Source: Lichtheimia corymbifera B2541 (Eukaryota; Mucoromycota; Mucoromycetes; Mucorales; Lichtheimiaceae). From it: 64,000 nucleotides of DNA. Shown piece by piece: positions 31,850 to 43,327 of the stretch (position 1 is its first letter; each line of letters opens with the position of its first letter). The position numbers and the translations under genes are program-made. The stretch covers positions 1 through 64,000 of the forward strand of contig JNEU01001094.1 of the NCBI GenBank assembly GCA_000697475.1, read 5' to 3'. Under the pieces are notes generated by a model, which ran no database searches, was not told the origin of the DNA, and saw only the letters and a list, made by a program, of their open reading frames with translations.

Positions 31850-34800
31850 ATGCAAAAGCTCAATGCTGTATTGCCAAACGACTGGCTCCACTATCTCGGC
31901 AACCACCGTATATTCGACGTCTCTCATGCCGATCTGCAAACGACACAGCAACTCTTCAACGGCGTCGATCCATACGACACCTTTGCACGTCAATACCAGA
32001 CGCGTGTCATGCTTCTCAGAGGAAGCGACTTGATCGTCGCCGTCGGTTCAGAAATCAGAATGCTCAACATTAGCAACGTCAAAGATGCCTGGATTAACGT
32101 GGCACCTACGTTTATTGATACTGGAAAGGATGCTCAAGAGGATCAAAGCTGGTTGCTGCAAGTGCCTTACAAGGTAAGACCTTCACTAGAATCACCCACT
32201 GTATCATATTCACACCTATTGTACGTGGATTAGACCCTATCAACTTCCGGCATCGACTTCCCTATCCAATCCATGGCAATCAATCAAAGCGGCAATCTTT
32301 TATCTGTGGCAGGCCGCAGCAAACTCGCCATTGTATGCTTACCACAACAAGGGTTTTCTCATTCAACAAAATATCTTCCCAAAGGACGCATTGATTGCAA
32401 GACATTCATCGTCGGCCGCAACTATTATAGTCGAAATGTCCGTGTGCTAAAGATGGCATGGCATCCTCTGAGTGAGACACGAACCCACATCATGGTCTTG
32501 TCAACAGATAATATCTTAAGGTAACCTATCATATTTGGATTTTTTCTACAACAACAAGCGGTATATTGACATGCGATGATTATTAGAATGTTTGATGTGA
32601 GCGGGAACATTGATGAAGCTGAACAAACCTTTGACCTGGCACCCGCACATTCCAAAGACAAGTCTTCCATGGAACCTGTTCGAGGCATCATCTTGGATGA
32701 TGATTTGGATCCTGATGAGGATGTGGTGACATTCACTCTCGGTGGCAAAAGTGAAGATGGAAGGAATTGGGAACCTTTTACCGTATACTATGCTTTGCGA
32801 AATGGACATCTCTATGCTTTATGCCCTGTACTTCCATATAAAAGGTATGTATGCAATGGGATTTCTTATGGATACATTATCATTGCTTACACGGAAAACA
32901 TATCTATTAGTGTGATTGATCGTCAGCATATGGAAACACTGGCGTGTGTTGTCGAAGCCAAGACCCAGCAACTTGTCAAAGAAATTAATGACAACGATGA
33001 CGATGACAGCGACGCAAAGGCATTGTATTATCTATTACGGCTTCAATCACAGTGGATCAGTGATGTTATCGCATCCGGAAGGAAACAAAGGACAGCTGTG
33101 GTGGGAGATTCGGATATCGTGTCGATATGCAGCCGAGATTCCAGCGTTCCATTCCCAGTACAACGTCAAGGACCTTTCAAGATTGAAGATGATAATCAAC
33201 TCAAGCCCGGTAGTGAAGTTGGCGATTTGATCTTTATCAGCACCGAGGCTGCCAATATTCTCGTTGCAGCATATACCAACGGAGACATTCAATCCTACTT
33301 GCTGGGTTCTGAAATCGATCCTCAGTGGCTCATGCCTATTCAGGCTCGTGAATCAGATTGGAAATATGAGGTATGGGCGTACTTTTATGGGATGTAGATG
33401 GATATATATATCCTCACAGCGAACTTTTAGCTTGGACAATTTTTGTCTTCTGCCGATATTCTCCCCAAAGCATCCATATTTGAGACGCTTCATTTACGCA
33501 ATCAACCTGGTTATGGCGCACACAACATCACCATTATTCCTGATCATCTTTACAAGGAGATTATCTACGTATATCATGCAGGAGGCGTACATCGTATCAA
33601 CATGACAAAGCTTGTTACGGGTCTAGCCGAGTTGGAACGTTTGGATGCATCAGGAGCAGATCCCAAAACGTTTAACACCGCTCTCGAAAACTGGCATGCA
33701 AAAGACAATACATCAGATTGTACTTGCTTGATTGAAAGCAATGCAGGTGGTGCAAGGTAATATACATACATGGAGTGATATATATGATGCAGATCACTTA
33801 TTTCGGTCGAAATAGTGCCACGGAGCCAATCATTGGTATGGCGATCATCACCGATATATACCTGACATATTCCATGCTTGCCTTGACGGGATCATACAAG
33901 CTTGTTCCTCATGAGCTTAGCTTACGACAGGATGCTGTCAGCACTCCACCAGCCGCCACCCGAGATTCACCTGAGCCTACGCTTGGTAACAAGGATGAAG
34001 AGAGCACTGGAAGTTTGCTTGAAGGTCCAGTTTACACAACATCGGTTCCTCAATCAAATCAGACCAAGATTGTTGTACCACAGGAATATGCAGGCAAGAA
34101 GGAAGTTGTCATCAGTGAAGACTCGTTGCGATTCTTGTCGACATCCACAGAGACGCTTGCACGCAGTATCAACCAAGTGAATAAGGGAACAGTGGCTGCA
34201 AAACGGAGGTAAGGTTATTCTTTATTTGTTCCTGTGAACAAGTCGCGTTAACATTGGTTATACGCAGATTACAATTACAAGAGCGAGAAATGCAACGACA
34301 GACAGATACCATTCGAGACTTGTATCAACGACTGGATGACTTGTTTTCAGCAGAATCGCAAAACAATTTCAACGAGAGGATACTGGAGACTGCACGAAAC
34401 CATGGCAAATTGGCATTACGCATTGACAGCATATTGCGACAAGCTATGGGTCGTTTCCAACCAGGCATGTCAACTCAAGAAAAGGAGTGGGCTGAAAGCC
34501 TAGATGATTTGCAGAACCAAGTCGAAGGAGAACAAGGCTACACTACCAGAATCAAAAAGGTAAAAAGAGAATAGCTGAGTGGTTAATAGGGATAATGGGA
34601 CTGATTCATGTGGGTATTATAATAGCTTCAGGAACAAATGGCAACCTTGAATATCGCCACCACGACAAGACTTGCATCACCCACTCCCTCTGCGAGATCA
34701 AAGATCGACCCTACACAATTGGATTCCTTACGAAATGCACTTGACAAGCAGTAAGTAGTTGTTGTTTATGATAACATCTCTTTTGACGGCCTTGGTTGTT

Positions 34801-34883
34801 AACTTTGTGTATGTGCCTCTCTTAGGGCGGAGTCAGTCAAGGAAACCAAAGCACGCATCACAGCTTTGCAGCAAGTGGCGTAA
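31850..34883 (+). CDS. NUP88: Nucleoporin of the Nup82/Nup88 family
   Basis: Cytoplasmic-face nuclear pore component that anchors the mRNA-export platform. The protein starts 'MQKLNAVLPNDWLHYLGNHR' and has a long N-terminal region with beta-propeller-like strands ('MLLRGSDLIVAVGSEIRMLN', 'MAINQSGNLLSVAGRSKLAI', 'VLKMAWHPLSETRTHIMVLS', 'ILVAAYTNGDIQSYLLG'). A C-terminal coiled coil follows ('LQEREMQRQTDTIRDLYQRL', 'NHGKLALRIDSILRQAMGRF'), ending 'KETKARITALQQVA' at TAA 34881-34883. About eight introns. The order of propeller, linker and coiled coil, and the 'AWHPLS' and 'LTGSYKLVP' patches, fit Nup88/Nup82. Assignment was made by eye. Confidence 0.75.
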
Positions 34884-35221
34884 TCAACCATCATTCATAC
34901 ATTGCACAATAAAAGCTGCTATCGTTGTACAGTTTGCCCAACGTAGTTGTTGTATTATCATCATCACCTATTCTAATAAACAAAATCTAGCTCATCTTTT
35001 ATATACCATAGTCGATGCCTATTAGCTGCATGTTCAAGCATAAATAAGGAGATGTCAAATGAGTTGTATATGCATGAATTCAGCGGAACTCCAAATCAGG
35101 AAGCATTGAAAGAGATCATGGATGACAATGCAGAATCCTATACAGGACACCCCCATCTCGAATAAAAATACTTTTTACTACATTCAAACATATAATGTAA
35201 CAATACCACCAAATGATAGGC
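34884..35221. other. Convergent 3' intergenic region
   Basis: Short AT-rich spacer between the nucleoporin (+) and START-like gene (-) ends, with 'aataaa' at 34975-34980 as a possible 3'-end signal. A stretch at 35042-35165 has a brief open frame with no domain. No gene is supported. Confidence 0.45.
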
Positions 35222-35953
35222 TCACTTCCTCCTCGATGACGACACTAGACCTTTGCTGGTGAGATATATATTATAAGCTCCAAAGGTGTTGTGATACTCA
35301 CTTTGAGAGGGGGGTTTTACATGGCCGTTGGCTGTAGTATCCCATTCTCCAGATGTCTTATGATGTGCGATATAGTTTTCAAGATCGTTGAGGAATACGT
35401 CGATACGGCGATGGAATCCAAGTATCAGCATATGGATGACTCTAAGCATCGGTTTACGGATAACACCTTGCTGTGTAATCCTGAGCTGTGTTACGTTGGC
35501 AGCCGTTTCTTCGAGTTCAAATGTCCATGAGCCAGAAAAGGTAGGTATCTCCTTGAGTATGCGTAGCAGCTTATAATATGGGACCTGCTCCACATGCACT
35601 ACCACAATCTTACGTCGTGGTGTATACTCTTCAAAGACGAGTCGAGGTTGCTGCACGGCGCTGCTGGTGCTGTCGTCCTCAAGTTGTTGTTGTTGAGGAG
35701 CATCATCCTTGTAGTTGGAGACATCTTGCGTTTGCTGTTTTGTTTCTTTTATCTGGACTTGAATCAAACGTCGACGCCATTGCGGGTATCGTTCAACATC
35801 ACACAAGATAGACCAGAGGCGTGTGGGAGTGGTTGAGAATGTGCGTGTTCTTGATACGATATGACTTGCAGGCAGTAATAAGCCAATAATGTAAATAAGA
35901 AATGGTGCGGCAGGGATAATGACAAGTAATGGTATTAAACAAGACGTTGACAT
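35222..35953 (-). CDS. START/SRPBCC-like domain protein with N-terminal membrane anchor
   Basis: A single-exon frame of 243 residues from the ATG at 35953. It opens with 'MSTSCLIPLLVIIPAAPFLI' and continues 'YIIGLLLP', a signal-anchor-like hydrophobic segment. An SRPBCC-type hydrophobic-ligand fold follows: 'TFSTTPTRLWSILCDVERYP', 'WRRRLIQVQIKE', 'RLVFEEYTPRRKIVVVHVEQ', 'SGSWTFELEETAANVTQLRI' and 'TQQGVIRKPMLRVIHMLILG'. The polyketide-cyclase/START fold binds lipids or small hydrophobics, so an ER- or membrane-anchored lipid-binding role is possible but unproven. An upstream in-frame start at 36115 would add residues of poor quality. No introns are needed, unusual beside its neighbours. Confidence 0.7.
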   Translation of the reverse strand: MSTSCLIPLLVIIPAAPFLIYIIGLLLPASHIVSRTRTFSTTPTRLWSILCDVERYPQWRRRLIQVQIKETKQQTQDVSNYKDDAPQQQQLEDDSTSSAVQQPRLVFEEYTPRRKIVVVHVEQVPYYKLLRILKEIPTFSGSWTFELEETAANVTQLRITQQGVIRKPMLRVIHMLILGFHRRIDVFLNDLENYIAHHKTSGEWDTTANGHVKPPSQSEYHNTFGAYNIYLTSKGLVSSSRRK

Positions 35954-36580
35954 GATTGTATAATAAAAACGAAAAAGAAGTTGATGGGACCATTCTTTGG
36001 GGATCTCTTGGAAATTAAAAGGTTTCCCATTAAGGTCGCGTGATGATGTGTGGCAATAACAATAACAAATGGGCGATCTGGTGTTCAGAATTAAAGCAAC
36101 ACCAAAACAAGACAATTACATATCCAACAAATCACTCTTATTACCCATGCTATCTTTTGTGATAGTATCTCTATAATAGACGATCCACCTTTCGATCCCA
36201 CATATCATCTTGCTCTCTACCATTCAACTAGTAGATGTAGATAGACACACGTATATTATATCTGTAACCACGTGGCAACGGGTGGGGGTGCATGTGAGGC
36301 ATGGATCCCCAGGTATTGGCGGGCTAATTCTTTTTGAAACGACAGGTTGAACAATGGGGGTGTGTGTATGTAATGCATTTGTATGGCCCATTCATTGGTT
36401 TACGCGATGACAACAACCATATGATCTTGACCAAACTATGTAATGTGATTAAATCTGGATATGGGTGGCGGCATTATAGCCCTGAGTGGAGGAGGTCTTC
36501 TTTTCATTCATCGTTCCTTTATTACTGTTTTTGGCTACACCTACTACTACGCCTTACACCTATATAACACAACACATACT
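35954..36580. other. Divergent intergenic region
   Basis: Spacer between the START-like gene (-) and SPT3 (+). Includes 'ctatataac' at 36560-36568, about 12 bp upstream of the SPT3 ATG, which is too close for a conventional TATA box. No gene is seen. Confidence 0.45.
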
Positions 36581-37690
36581 ATGGAGACCAAAAAGGTATA
36601 TATCCCTTTCCTTCCTTCTTTTTGAAACTGTAATGACTGACGACGCTTTAGACAAAATACCGATTCCAGTCAGAGATTCAACAAATGATGTTCGTCTTTG
36701 GCGAGGTTGCGGATCCCTTACAAGACACGACGCTCCTGGTTGAAGATATTGTACGATCACAAGTTATTGAATTGGTAAGCAAGGGGCATGCCGTTATTCA
36801 TGTTGAAGAAGGATCGAGGCTGATTGGAGGGGGAGTAGGTGATTCAAGCAGCAGCACAAGCATCACGACGCAATTCGAGGTACTTGAGTGCAGAGGACCT
36901 TATATTCCTTATTCGACACGACCGAGCCAAAGTGAATCGACTACGATCTTTTTTGAGTTGGAAGGATGTACGAAAGAACGCCAAGGGAGCATCAGGGGAT
37001 GACCAAGTGGAAGATGTTGTGGAGGAAACGAATACGGGCAAATTACATCGAAGCATCATCAAACTACCTTGGGAACTTGTCAACCAATTTACGGACGTGA
37101 TTATCAAGCCATCCAACCCAGACGATGAAGAAGAAGATGAGGATGAATTGGAAGCTTTCAATGACACCATTCAACGGCTTCGAGATGCGGATCGTGTTAC
37201 ACGAGTCATGACACGCGAAGAATATGTGCATTATTCGGAATGTCGACAGGCCTCTTTCACCTATCGCAAAGGCAAGCGTTTCCGAGAATGGGCCAACATG
37301 AATGCTTTTGTGGATGTGCGTCCCAATGATGATATCGTTGACAGTCTCGGTTTTCTCACGTATGAAATGGTATCCAAGTTGACAACAACAGCATTGCAGA
37401 TCAAGCGTGATCTAATCACAAGGAAACGGAAACGGGGCACTGATGATGACGATGACGACGAACACCACCGACCCCAAGAAAATACACCCTCTGTTGTTAG
37501 TGGTGCACCTGCTTCAGCCGATAAACAAGGACAACAACAACCCGATGGTCTCTTTTCTCTTCCAAGTACGGAGCAAACCCCTTTGGAACCAGAGCATATT
37601 TATGAAGCTTTTCGTCGATTACAACAAGCACCTCAACCTACAAAGAACTTTAGGGGCGGTCTCGTGCGCACCAAAGTCTGTCTCATTTAA
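36581..37690 (+). CDS. SPT3: SAGA complex subunit SPT3
   Basis: Histone-fold subunit of the SAGA coactivator that helps place TBP on promoters. The first exon 'METKK' joins across a 55 bp intron to 'TKYRFQSEIQQMMFVFGEVA', then via a second intron (36777-36838) to 'VIQAAAQASRRNSRYLSAED' and 'LIFLIRHDRAKVNRLRSFLS' followed by 'WKDVRKNAK'. This is the highly conserved N-terminal histone fold of Spt3. The C-terminal histone-fold half follows an acidic linker: 'VTRVMTREEYVHYSECRQAS', 'RKGKRFREWANMNAFVDVRP' and 'DSLGFLTYEMVSKLTTTALQ'. The tail is Asp- and Gln-rich. Stop is TAA 37688-37690. Length is about 325 residues, close to yeast Spt3. Assignment is secure. Confidence 0.95.
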
Positions 37691-37870
37691 ACCTTCCATG
37701 TACATTCATAACACACATACTACGTATATCCATTGAATAAAAGTTGATCATGTATAAATTTGACATCATCCCATCACCATGTGTAACAGACATATATCAT
37801 TCGTCATTAATGAGGAGCATGATAGAAGAAATGCAAGTTTATATGAAGATGATTGTTGTATATGTGATAT

Positions 37871-38439
37871 CTACTTTGTTCTTAGTTTGCGCGAAGGTTT
37901 TGATGCAATAGGTGGCACTCGCTGCTGTAATGTCTCGAGTCCGGGTTTGGCGATTAAATCAATGTGAATTGCAGAACTCATGCGTTTTTGGGAATCAAGA
38001 TCTTTATCCTATCGATAGTCATATGTCAGCATTCTTCCATGTCATACTTGCTTCCCTTTCCTTACCATATCATCGGGAATAATGTCATCTACCAATGTCA
38101 CTGAAGTAGTCGTAGGTCGCAGATCCACTTGATTATGAAGGGCACCTTGCACCTTTTGTGCTATTGAAATGGTCCGTACAACAGAAGCACCCAATCCATG
38201 TAGCGTTACTTTGTGATATCTTTGCAAACAATAAAGTTACCGATTGGAACCAGCTTCATACGTTTCGACGCCCTCTCGTGTATTTACCGTTCATTGACCA
38301 TGAGTTGCCGTACACGCTTAATCACGACTGCCGGTATGCTTTTATGTGAAATGTAAATGTCGCTTGGTACCGATGCTGGACGATGAGGCGTGCGTTTTCG
38401 GATCGAGCCGTTTTGGATCGGTGCTCGTTTCTCGATCAT
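37871..38439 (-). CDS. POP7: RNase P/MRP subunit POP7 (Rpp20-like, Alba fold)
   Basis: Small Alba-fold protein shared by ribonuclease P and MRP, needed for tRNA and rRNA maturation. Three exons. The first runs from the ATG at 38439 ('MIEKRAPIQNGSIRKRTPHR') to 'VVIKRVRQLMVNE'. The second restores 'RYHKVTLHGLGASVVRTISI' and continues 'AQKVQGALHNQVDL' to 'VTLVDDIIPDDM'. The last gives 'DKDLDSQKRMSSAIHIDLIA' and ends 'PSRKLRTK' with a TAG at 37871. The 'VTLHGLGAxVxRTIxIA' core is diagnostic for the Rpp20/Pop7 group. About 155 residues, typical. The upstream region has a GA/CT simple repeat (38464-38483). Confidence 0.88.
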
Positions 38440-39704
38440 GGAAGTACAATAAAGGTGGTGTGGAGAGAGAGAGAGAGAGAGAGAAAGAGCATAGCGGCGA
38501 CTGAGATACTTGCTTAAAGAAAATTTGGTACTCACTCCATCGTAGTATACGATGGACATGAGATAATAACCATGGCTATTGTTCCGTTAGTGAAAGGCAA
38601 TATCGGATAGATTATGCAATCATCCGTTAGGGAATCAGCTGACCAGATATCATTATTCCCTTCCATTTACCCTTTGCGCTCATCGTGTGATGGACGTGTC
38701 CGGCGTGAGTGGTGAGTGTGTGTTAAGATCACGGCATAATATACACATCTCGGAAAGTTTGGAATTGTTTTTAAGGTGGTTTTTGCTTAGTAGCAGTAAC
38801 GTTTTCAACCTGTTGTTGTTTTCATGATCCACAAAAAGGTAAGGAGTAATCAATGCACAATACATATGACAGCTTACAATGAATTCTCTCTCGACATACA
38901 AAGACATCTCTCCGAGACGTGGCACAAGAAATGGCTGTATTGTCCCATGAAAAGAATATCAAAGAAAGGAAACCCCTTGTACTCGCTGTGGTGGAATATT
39001 GGTCATTAATGGCAAAAAGACACAATGACTCTCAATCACACCAACGATATAATGGTTACGTGAACAATAATGGCGCTCAACGCGATTCCTTGCTTGCGGC
39101 GGAATCCACTACCACTATGTTTGACAGCAATCGAATAAATTGATCTGACTACATTCTTCTACTATCAAATCAGCCTGTGCAAATGATCCGATGGTAGCAG
39201 CGTTGTAAAGGGCTTTGAGAAAGAGATTGAGTATCCCAACTTGGCATCCGGAAATTAATCATGACCAAACTTGATATGATTGCATTTTGAGATAAATTAA
39301 GTATGGCAGCCCTGACTGAGATAAAGGAGAAATAAGTGACGCTACATCCAGTAGAGTCTTTAAGTTTACTCCATTGACGATACTTCTAGAAGCCTCATGG
39401 ATAATAAATGACGTGAATGGTATATCAGCGCAGCCAAACGAGCGCTTTTACGCAATATGAATGACAATGACGATTTCATTTTCCCACACAGGACAATGAT
39501 GAGCTTCATTGTAACATCAAATATCGAGCCATTTATCATGTTCTTTATCACCCTTTTTGTTCACGCTTTGAATTCTATCATTGAATAAGCACAACATCAT
39601 CCTGCTGCTGCTCTTCGGCGAAATACTAGATTTCTGCGTTTCTCATCTGTAATTGATTCCCTTCTTTTTCCCCAATCACTCCTTGTGTGGCTCACCCACT
39701 ATCA
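38440..39704. other. Intergenic, no gene seen
   Basis: About 1.26 kb with a 20 bp (GA)n run at 38464-38483 and a short palindrome 'tcgtagtatacga' near 38540. Open frames on both strands (38680-39143) are short and lack domains. It presumably contains promoters for POP7 (-) and the I9 inhibitor (+). Confidence 0.45.
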
Positions 39705-40142
39705 ATGCGTATCAGTCTACTGGTGCATCTATTGTTGATCATGGCTGCAGTAACAAGAGCGACTTCAACCTTATGTTTGTTGATGATAGGGGTGGCATTA
39801 TTGTAGAGGCTCAATACGCAATATACTCACATGGGTCACTTGTAGCCAAAGAATTTTGTACCTACATCATGGTCCTTAAAAAATGCCCTGACATGTCATC
39901 CGAATTCAAGCAAGCCAAAAGTGATGTCCGTAAGGCGGGTGGTCAAGTGACTGACGAGCTCAAATACGGTCTGCAAGGGCTGATTGTTCGATTACCAAAG
40001 GATGCAGTGTCTGCTTTCGAGAAGAAGGACTATGTGGATTTCATGGAAAAGGATAGCCCAGGTAAAGTAATACAATATGCTTTCATAGAACAGATCTTTG
40101 GCTGACAACGCTGCTGATTTGGCTTCAGTGCACATTGTGTAA
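39705..40142 (+). CDS. I9-type peptidase inhibitor, probably secreted
   Basis: Small protein with the inhibitor I9 (subtilisin propeptide-like) fold: 'YIMVLKKCPDMSSEFKQAKS' followed by 'DVRKAGGQVTDELKYGLQGL' and 'IVRLPKDAVSAFEKKDYVDF', ending 'MEKDSPVHIV' once a last intron (40063-40127) is removed. The fold inhibits subtilisin-like proteases in trans, as yeast Pbi2 does. A first exon starting at ATG 39705 encodes 'MRISLLVHLLLIMAAVTRAT', a good signal peptide, and joins in frame through a non-consensus donor 'gtttgt' to 'SKEFCTYIMVLKK'. If that exon is right the protein is exported. If not, the start is downstream at 'MVLKK' and it is cytosolic. Confidence 0.68.
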
Positions 40143-40600
40143 GAAGCTTACTAGGGATTTTAAGCAAAAACTTGTCGTCTTGCTGCTGAGCATCATTAAC
40201 GAAATATTCTCTGTAATTAAACACCTGGTCAAGTACATCGGTTGCTGGAAGGAAAGTCTTTTATGCTATTGTACACAAACTTGGACATGATTGGCAACGG
40301 GATGTTTTATTCGATATAGTAACCCTTTAATCCAACACCATTCACAAGAGATAGATTGAGAGATTCAACGAACTATATGCATGGCGTGTCAAAACATGGA
40401 GTTGGATTATGATGGCTGTACACGGTTGACAGGTCGTACAAATGATAGAAGCCGTCATAGAATGATAAGGTGTAATTGAACGCTCCAGTCGTTCAGGATG
40501 ATAGCATAATGAAAGTTGACAATGGATGCACTCTTTTTCTATGCGTTGTATACACCCATTCCCTTCCGTCCCATCCACTCAACCAATATTCAGATCCATA
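40143..40600. other. Intergenic up to the foldback element
   Basis: Spacer between the I9 gene and the left end of the giant inverted repeat. A minus-strand frame (40342-40578) has several cysteines but no ATG-based start or domain. No gene is supported. Confidence 0.4.
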
Positions 40601-40672
40601 TTCATATCCATAAGAAGTCGTGTATATTGATGCTAGTTGCTACACGTAAATAAAGCTGCTTCTATACAATGG

Positions 40673-41180
40673 CTATCTGCTGTCCACGTGAAGAAGGCTG
40701 CAAGGTAGGCTGCTGCAAGTAAAGAACGCTGTTTGAGATAATGGTGTAAAGGGAACGCTAATAGCAACTGCTGGAATGGATATTGTTACGATTGGTTGTG
40801 GTAGAGGGATGTACAAGAGAAAGTGCAGTGTCAAGGAACATGGGTGCTGTAGTAGGCTGTATACACGCCATTCAGTCGAAGACAATTCGATCAACACATT
40901 CGTAACATTAACATGATGGGTTGAAGCAGAACAATCGTTTGCAGGTGGTAGTTGTACTTGAATCGGGCAACTGTTGAGAATGGGATGAGGAAGAGGGAAG
41001 AGACTGAGGGTGGAAGAGGTGGAAATAAATAGGTCAGGCACCGTCTGACAGATCCATGCATACTGTAAATTAATCCATGACCTTGATTGGCCCTCTCAAA
41101 CCTGAAACTTTCACACATGATGCTCTTGCTCACGCTGATCAACTTTGTATTAATAAAGAACACACACTTCATTTGAAAAT
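40673..41180 (-). repeat. Outer left arm of the foldback
   Basis: Reverse complement of about 45,860-46,395. Both arms contain, in the same order, 'aagtacaactaccac/atctgcaaacgat', 'ccattccagcagtt', 'ctcaa..cagcgttc' and 'cttcacgtggacagc'. An open frame on this arm (40673-41041) and frames in the mirror copy (45877-46384) are related but interrupted differently, so they may descend from one old coding or repeat sequence. No domain is recognised. Confidence 0.75.
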
Positions 41181-42000
41181 TCTGAATGGGAGGGTGTAAT
41201 GTGGGGTTTACTATGGATGGTCGGAAATCGGGTACGCGCCGGATTTATGATTTATCGATTTAGTATGTATTAACTTGGGATTGCCCATCTCGAAGCTGAA
41301 ACTTGGTCAGAAGGTTCTCTGGGACATGCTGATCAACCCCATTCATCTAAAAATCGCAGGCTTCATTATAAATGTTTTGAATGCGGGGCAGCCCAAATGT
41401 AGGGCAAAAGTAGGTTGGACGCTCCCTGAGCCTGAGATTGCCTATTTCGAGCCTGAAACTTTCATGCAAGGTACTTTCGACCGCGGCGAGCAATTTCGTC
41501 CTCATAAAGATGCCACACTTCATTATGAAGATTTTGAATGGCAGCGCCCAACTGTATGGACGGAAACATAGATAAGATGTACGGACCGGGCCCGCCGATA
41601 TTGGTCATCTCGATTATGAAACTTGGTCAGGAGGTCCTCTCGGCCATGCTGATCAACTTTGTGCTCATAAAAATGCCACACTTCATTATGACAGCTTGTA
41701 GAAACAGGCACCTTTATGTGTTACCTATGCTGTGATGAGAGTGGTGCTATATGAGAAGTGGTCTTCGTTCATTGTGAAGTATCATGCAAACGAGCTATGT
41801 TACACAAGCACGCCCCTGCGCATCTTCCGCTCTATTACCGTCAAGCTATTTCACAACGAACAAAGACCACTCACCATATAGCGTCACGCTTATAGCATAA
41901 TAAAAACATAAAGTTGCCTGTATCTCTGAACTTTACAATGAAACATGGGGTCTTCAATCGAACAAAGTTGCTCGTCGCGGTGAAGCGCACCCTGTGTGCA

Positions 42001-42013
42001 AGTTTCACGATCA
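42001..42013. repeat. Left target-site duplication of the retroelement
   Basis: The 13 bp 'agtttcacgatca' immediately precedes the element's first base and is repeated exactly at 43355-43367 after its poly(A) tail. Confidence 0.88.
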
Positions 42014-43114
42014 ATGGCTCTTCCCGCTAAAAATCAAAAACAAGGGGACCACAAGCCACCCCCAGACAAAAGTCGATCGTATTCATCCCTTTTCAATGAA
42101 CCGGATATCGTTATTCTGGACGCCCGAAACAACATCATAACGAAACGTATATGGCGACATGCTGAACACCCCAACTCATTATTTTATGATTTATCCACTG
42201 TCAACATCACCGATACACAATTCAGGACGGCTCTCAGTGAGTCTCCACTTAAAGACGTTATCCATGGAGCTGTCATCCATCGTACCCGTAAACAAGTCTT
42301 CGCCGAAGTAGCCTTCCACGACCACAAAGCACGTATAAGAAACATGCACCACCCTGTAACTCTCGCCGACGACACGAAAGTCTTCGGTGCTTTTCCCATT
42401 CCAGAAGACATGGATGTTATCAGGATTAATCTCTCAAACATACCGCTATATAATCGACCCAATCTAAAGGAAGCTCTTAATGCAGCATTGAAACCTTTTG
42501 GACAACTCTTAGAACTTGGCATATATCTCGAACAGCACCTTTTCACAGGGAAAGGCTATGTGTACCTGAATACCAATCACAATTCCGCCAGCTCCAAATC
42601 TCATTCACATGTACAACCAATACCGCCAACTCATACAATCTCAATCTCTCTTAAAGATGGGACATATCCTACACGCATGCATGCAACATGGTCCAAAATG
42701 CCACTTCACTGCCGCTATTGCCATAACCCAGGCCACACCCGTATCCAATGCCCATATAGACCACAGCCCAGATGTTACCATTGTCAAGAAACTGGACATC
42801 TCCGCAAAGACTGCAAATTCCGCCATGGAACTCAACCCACTCCCGACAAACCAGCCAGCCCCGAGCACACAACACAAGGAACGCCGATCAAAAGAAAACG
42901 TGTACCAACCTCACGATCACCATCGCCAACACCTGTTAAGTTCAACCCGACCATTAACAAAGAGGCACCTATGCCCTGGATAAAAGACAAGCCCCATGAT
43001 CCTATTACGGACATTGCAAATGACACTGAACTCTCAAATCGCAACCTCGCCCAAATGGATACAACCCCCGCACCAACATCACGTGGCCCCGCCACTGATG
43101 ATATGGTGACCTAG
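42014..43114 (+). CDS. LINE ORF1-like protein with two CCHC zinc knuckles
   Basis: A 366-residue intact frame beginning 'MALPAKNQKQGDHKPPPDKS'. The central part ('MDVIRINLSNIPLYNRPNLK', 'FGQLLELGIYLEQHLFTGKG' and 'YVYLN') resembles the RRM-like or ORF1 core of fungal non-LTR elements. Two adjacent zinc knuckles of form CX2CX4HX4C follow: 'CRYCHNPGHTRIQC' and 'CYHCQETGHLRKDC'. The tail is Pro/Ser/Lys-rich and contains the nuclear-localisation-like 'PIKRKRVPTSRSPSPTP'. Such proteins bind element RNA. The frame is free of stops or frameshifts, suggesting recent insertion. It ends at TAG 43112-43114. Many fungi carry ORF1-only relatives, and this copy has no partner ORF2. Confidence 0.85.
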   Translation: MALPAKNQKQGDHKPPPDKSRSYSSLFNEPDIVILDARNNIITKRIWRHAEHPNSLFYDLSTVNITDTQFRTALSESPLKDVIHGAVIHRTRKQVFAEVAFHDHKARIRNMHHPVTLADDTKVFGAFPIPEDMDVIRINLSNIPLYNRPNLKEALNAALKPFGQLLELGIYLEQHLFTGKGYVYLNTNHNSASSKSHSHVQPIPPTHTISISLKDGTYPTRMHATWSKMPLHCRYCHNPGHTRIQCPYRPQPRCYHCQETGHLRKDCKFRHGTQPTPDKPASPEHTTQGTPIKRKRVPTSRSPSPTPVKFNPTINKEAPMPWIKDKPHDPITDIANDTELSNRNLAQMDTTPAPTSRGPATDDMVT

Positions 43115-43281
43115 TTTTGGCTATGTCTAGCTTTACATGCTAGCTTCTTGTTTCGATCTTTAGTAGTGTGATTATATAGACCTTACTTTTGTTCCCTATT
43201 GATCGCTTTTTGTAACTACCGCGGCCAACCGTCACTCTGCGTATACGTGGTCGCACAAATAAAATAAGCCCCATAATGGGC

Positions 43282-43315
<34 letters not shown>

Positions 43316-43327
43316 CCAAAAAGGGCC

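Noticed and set aside
31687..32073. A 128-codon frame upstream of and overlapping the nucleoporin start
   Set aside because: It is an alternative frame across the nucleoporin first exon; the nucleoporin frame continues through properly spliced exons while this one does not.
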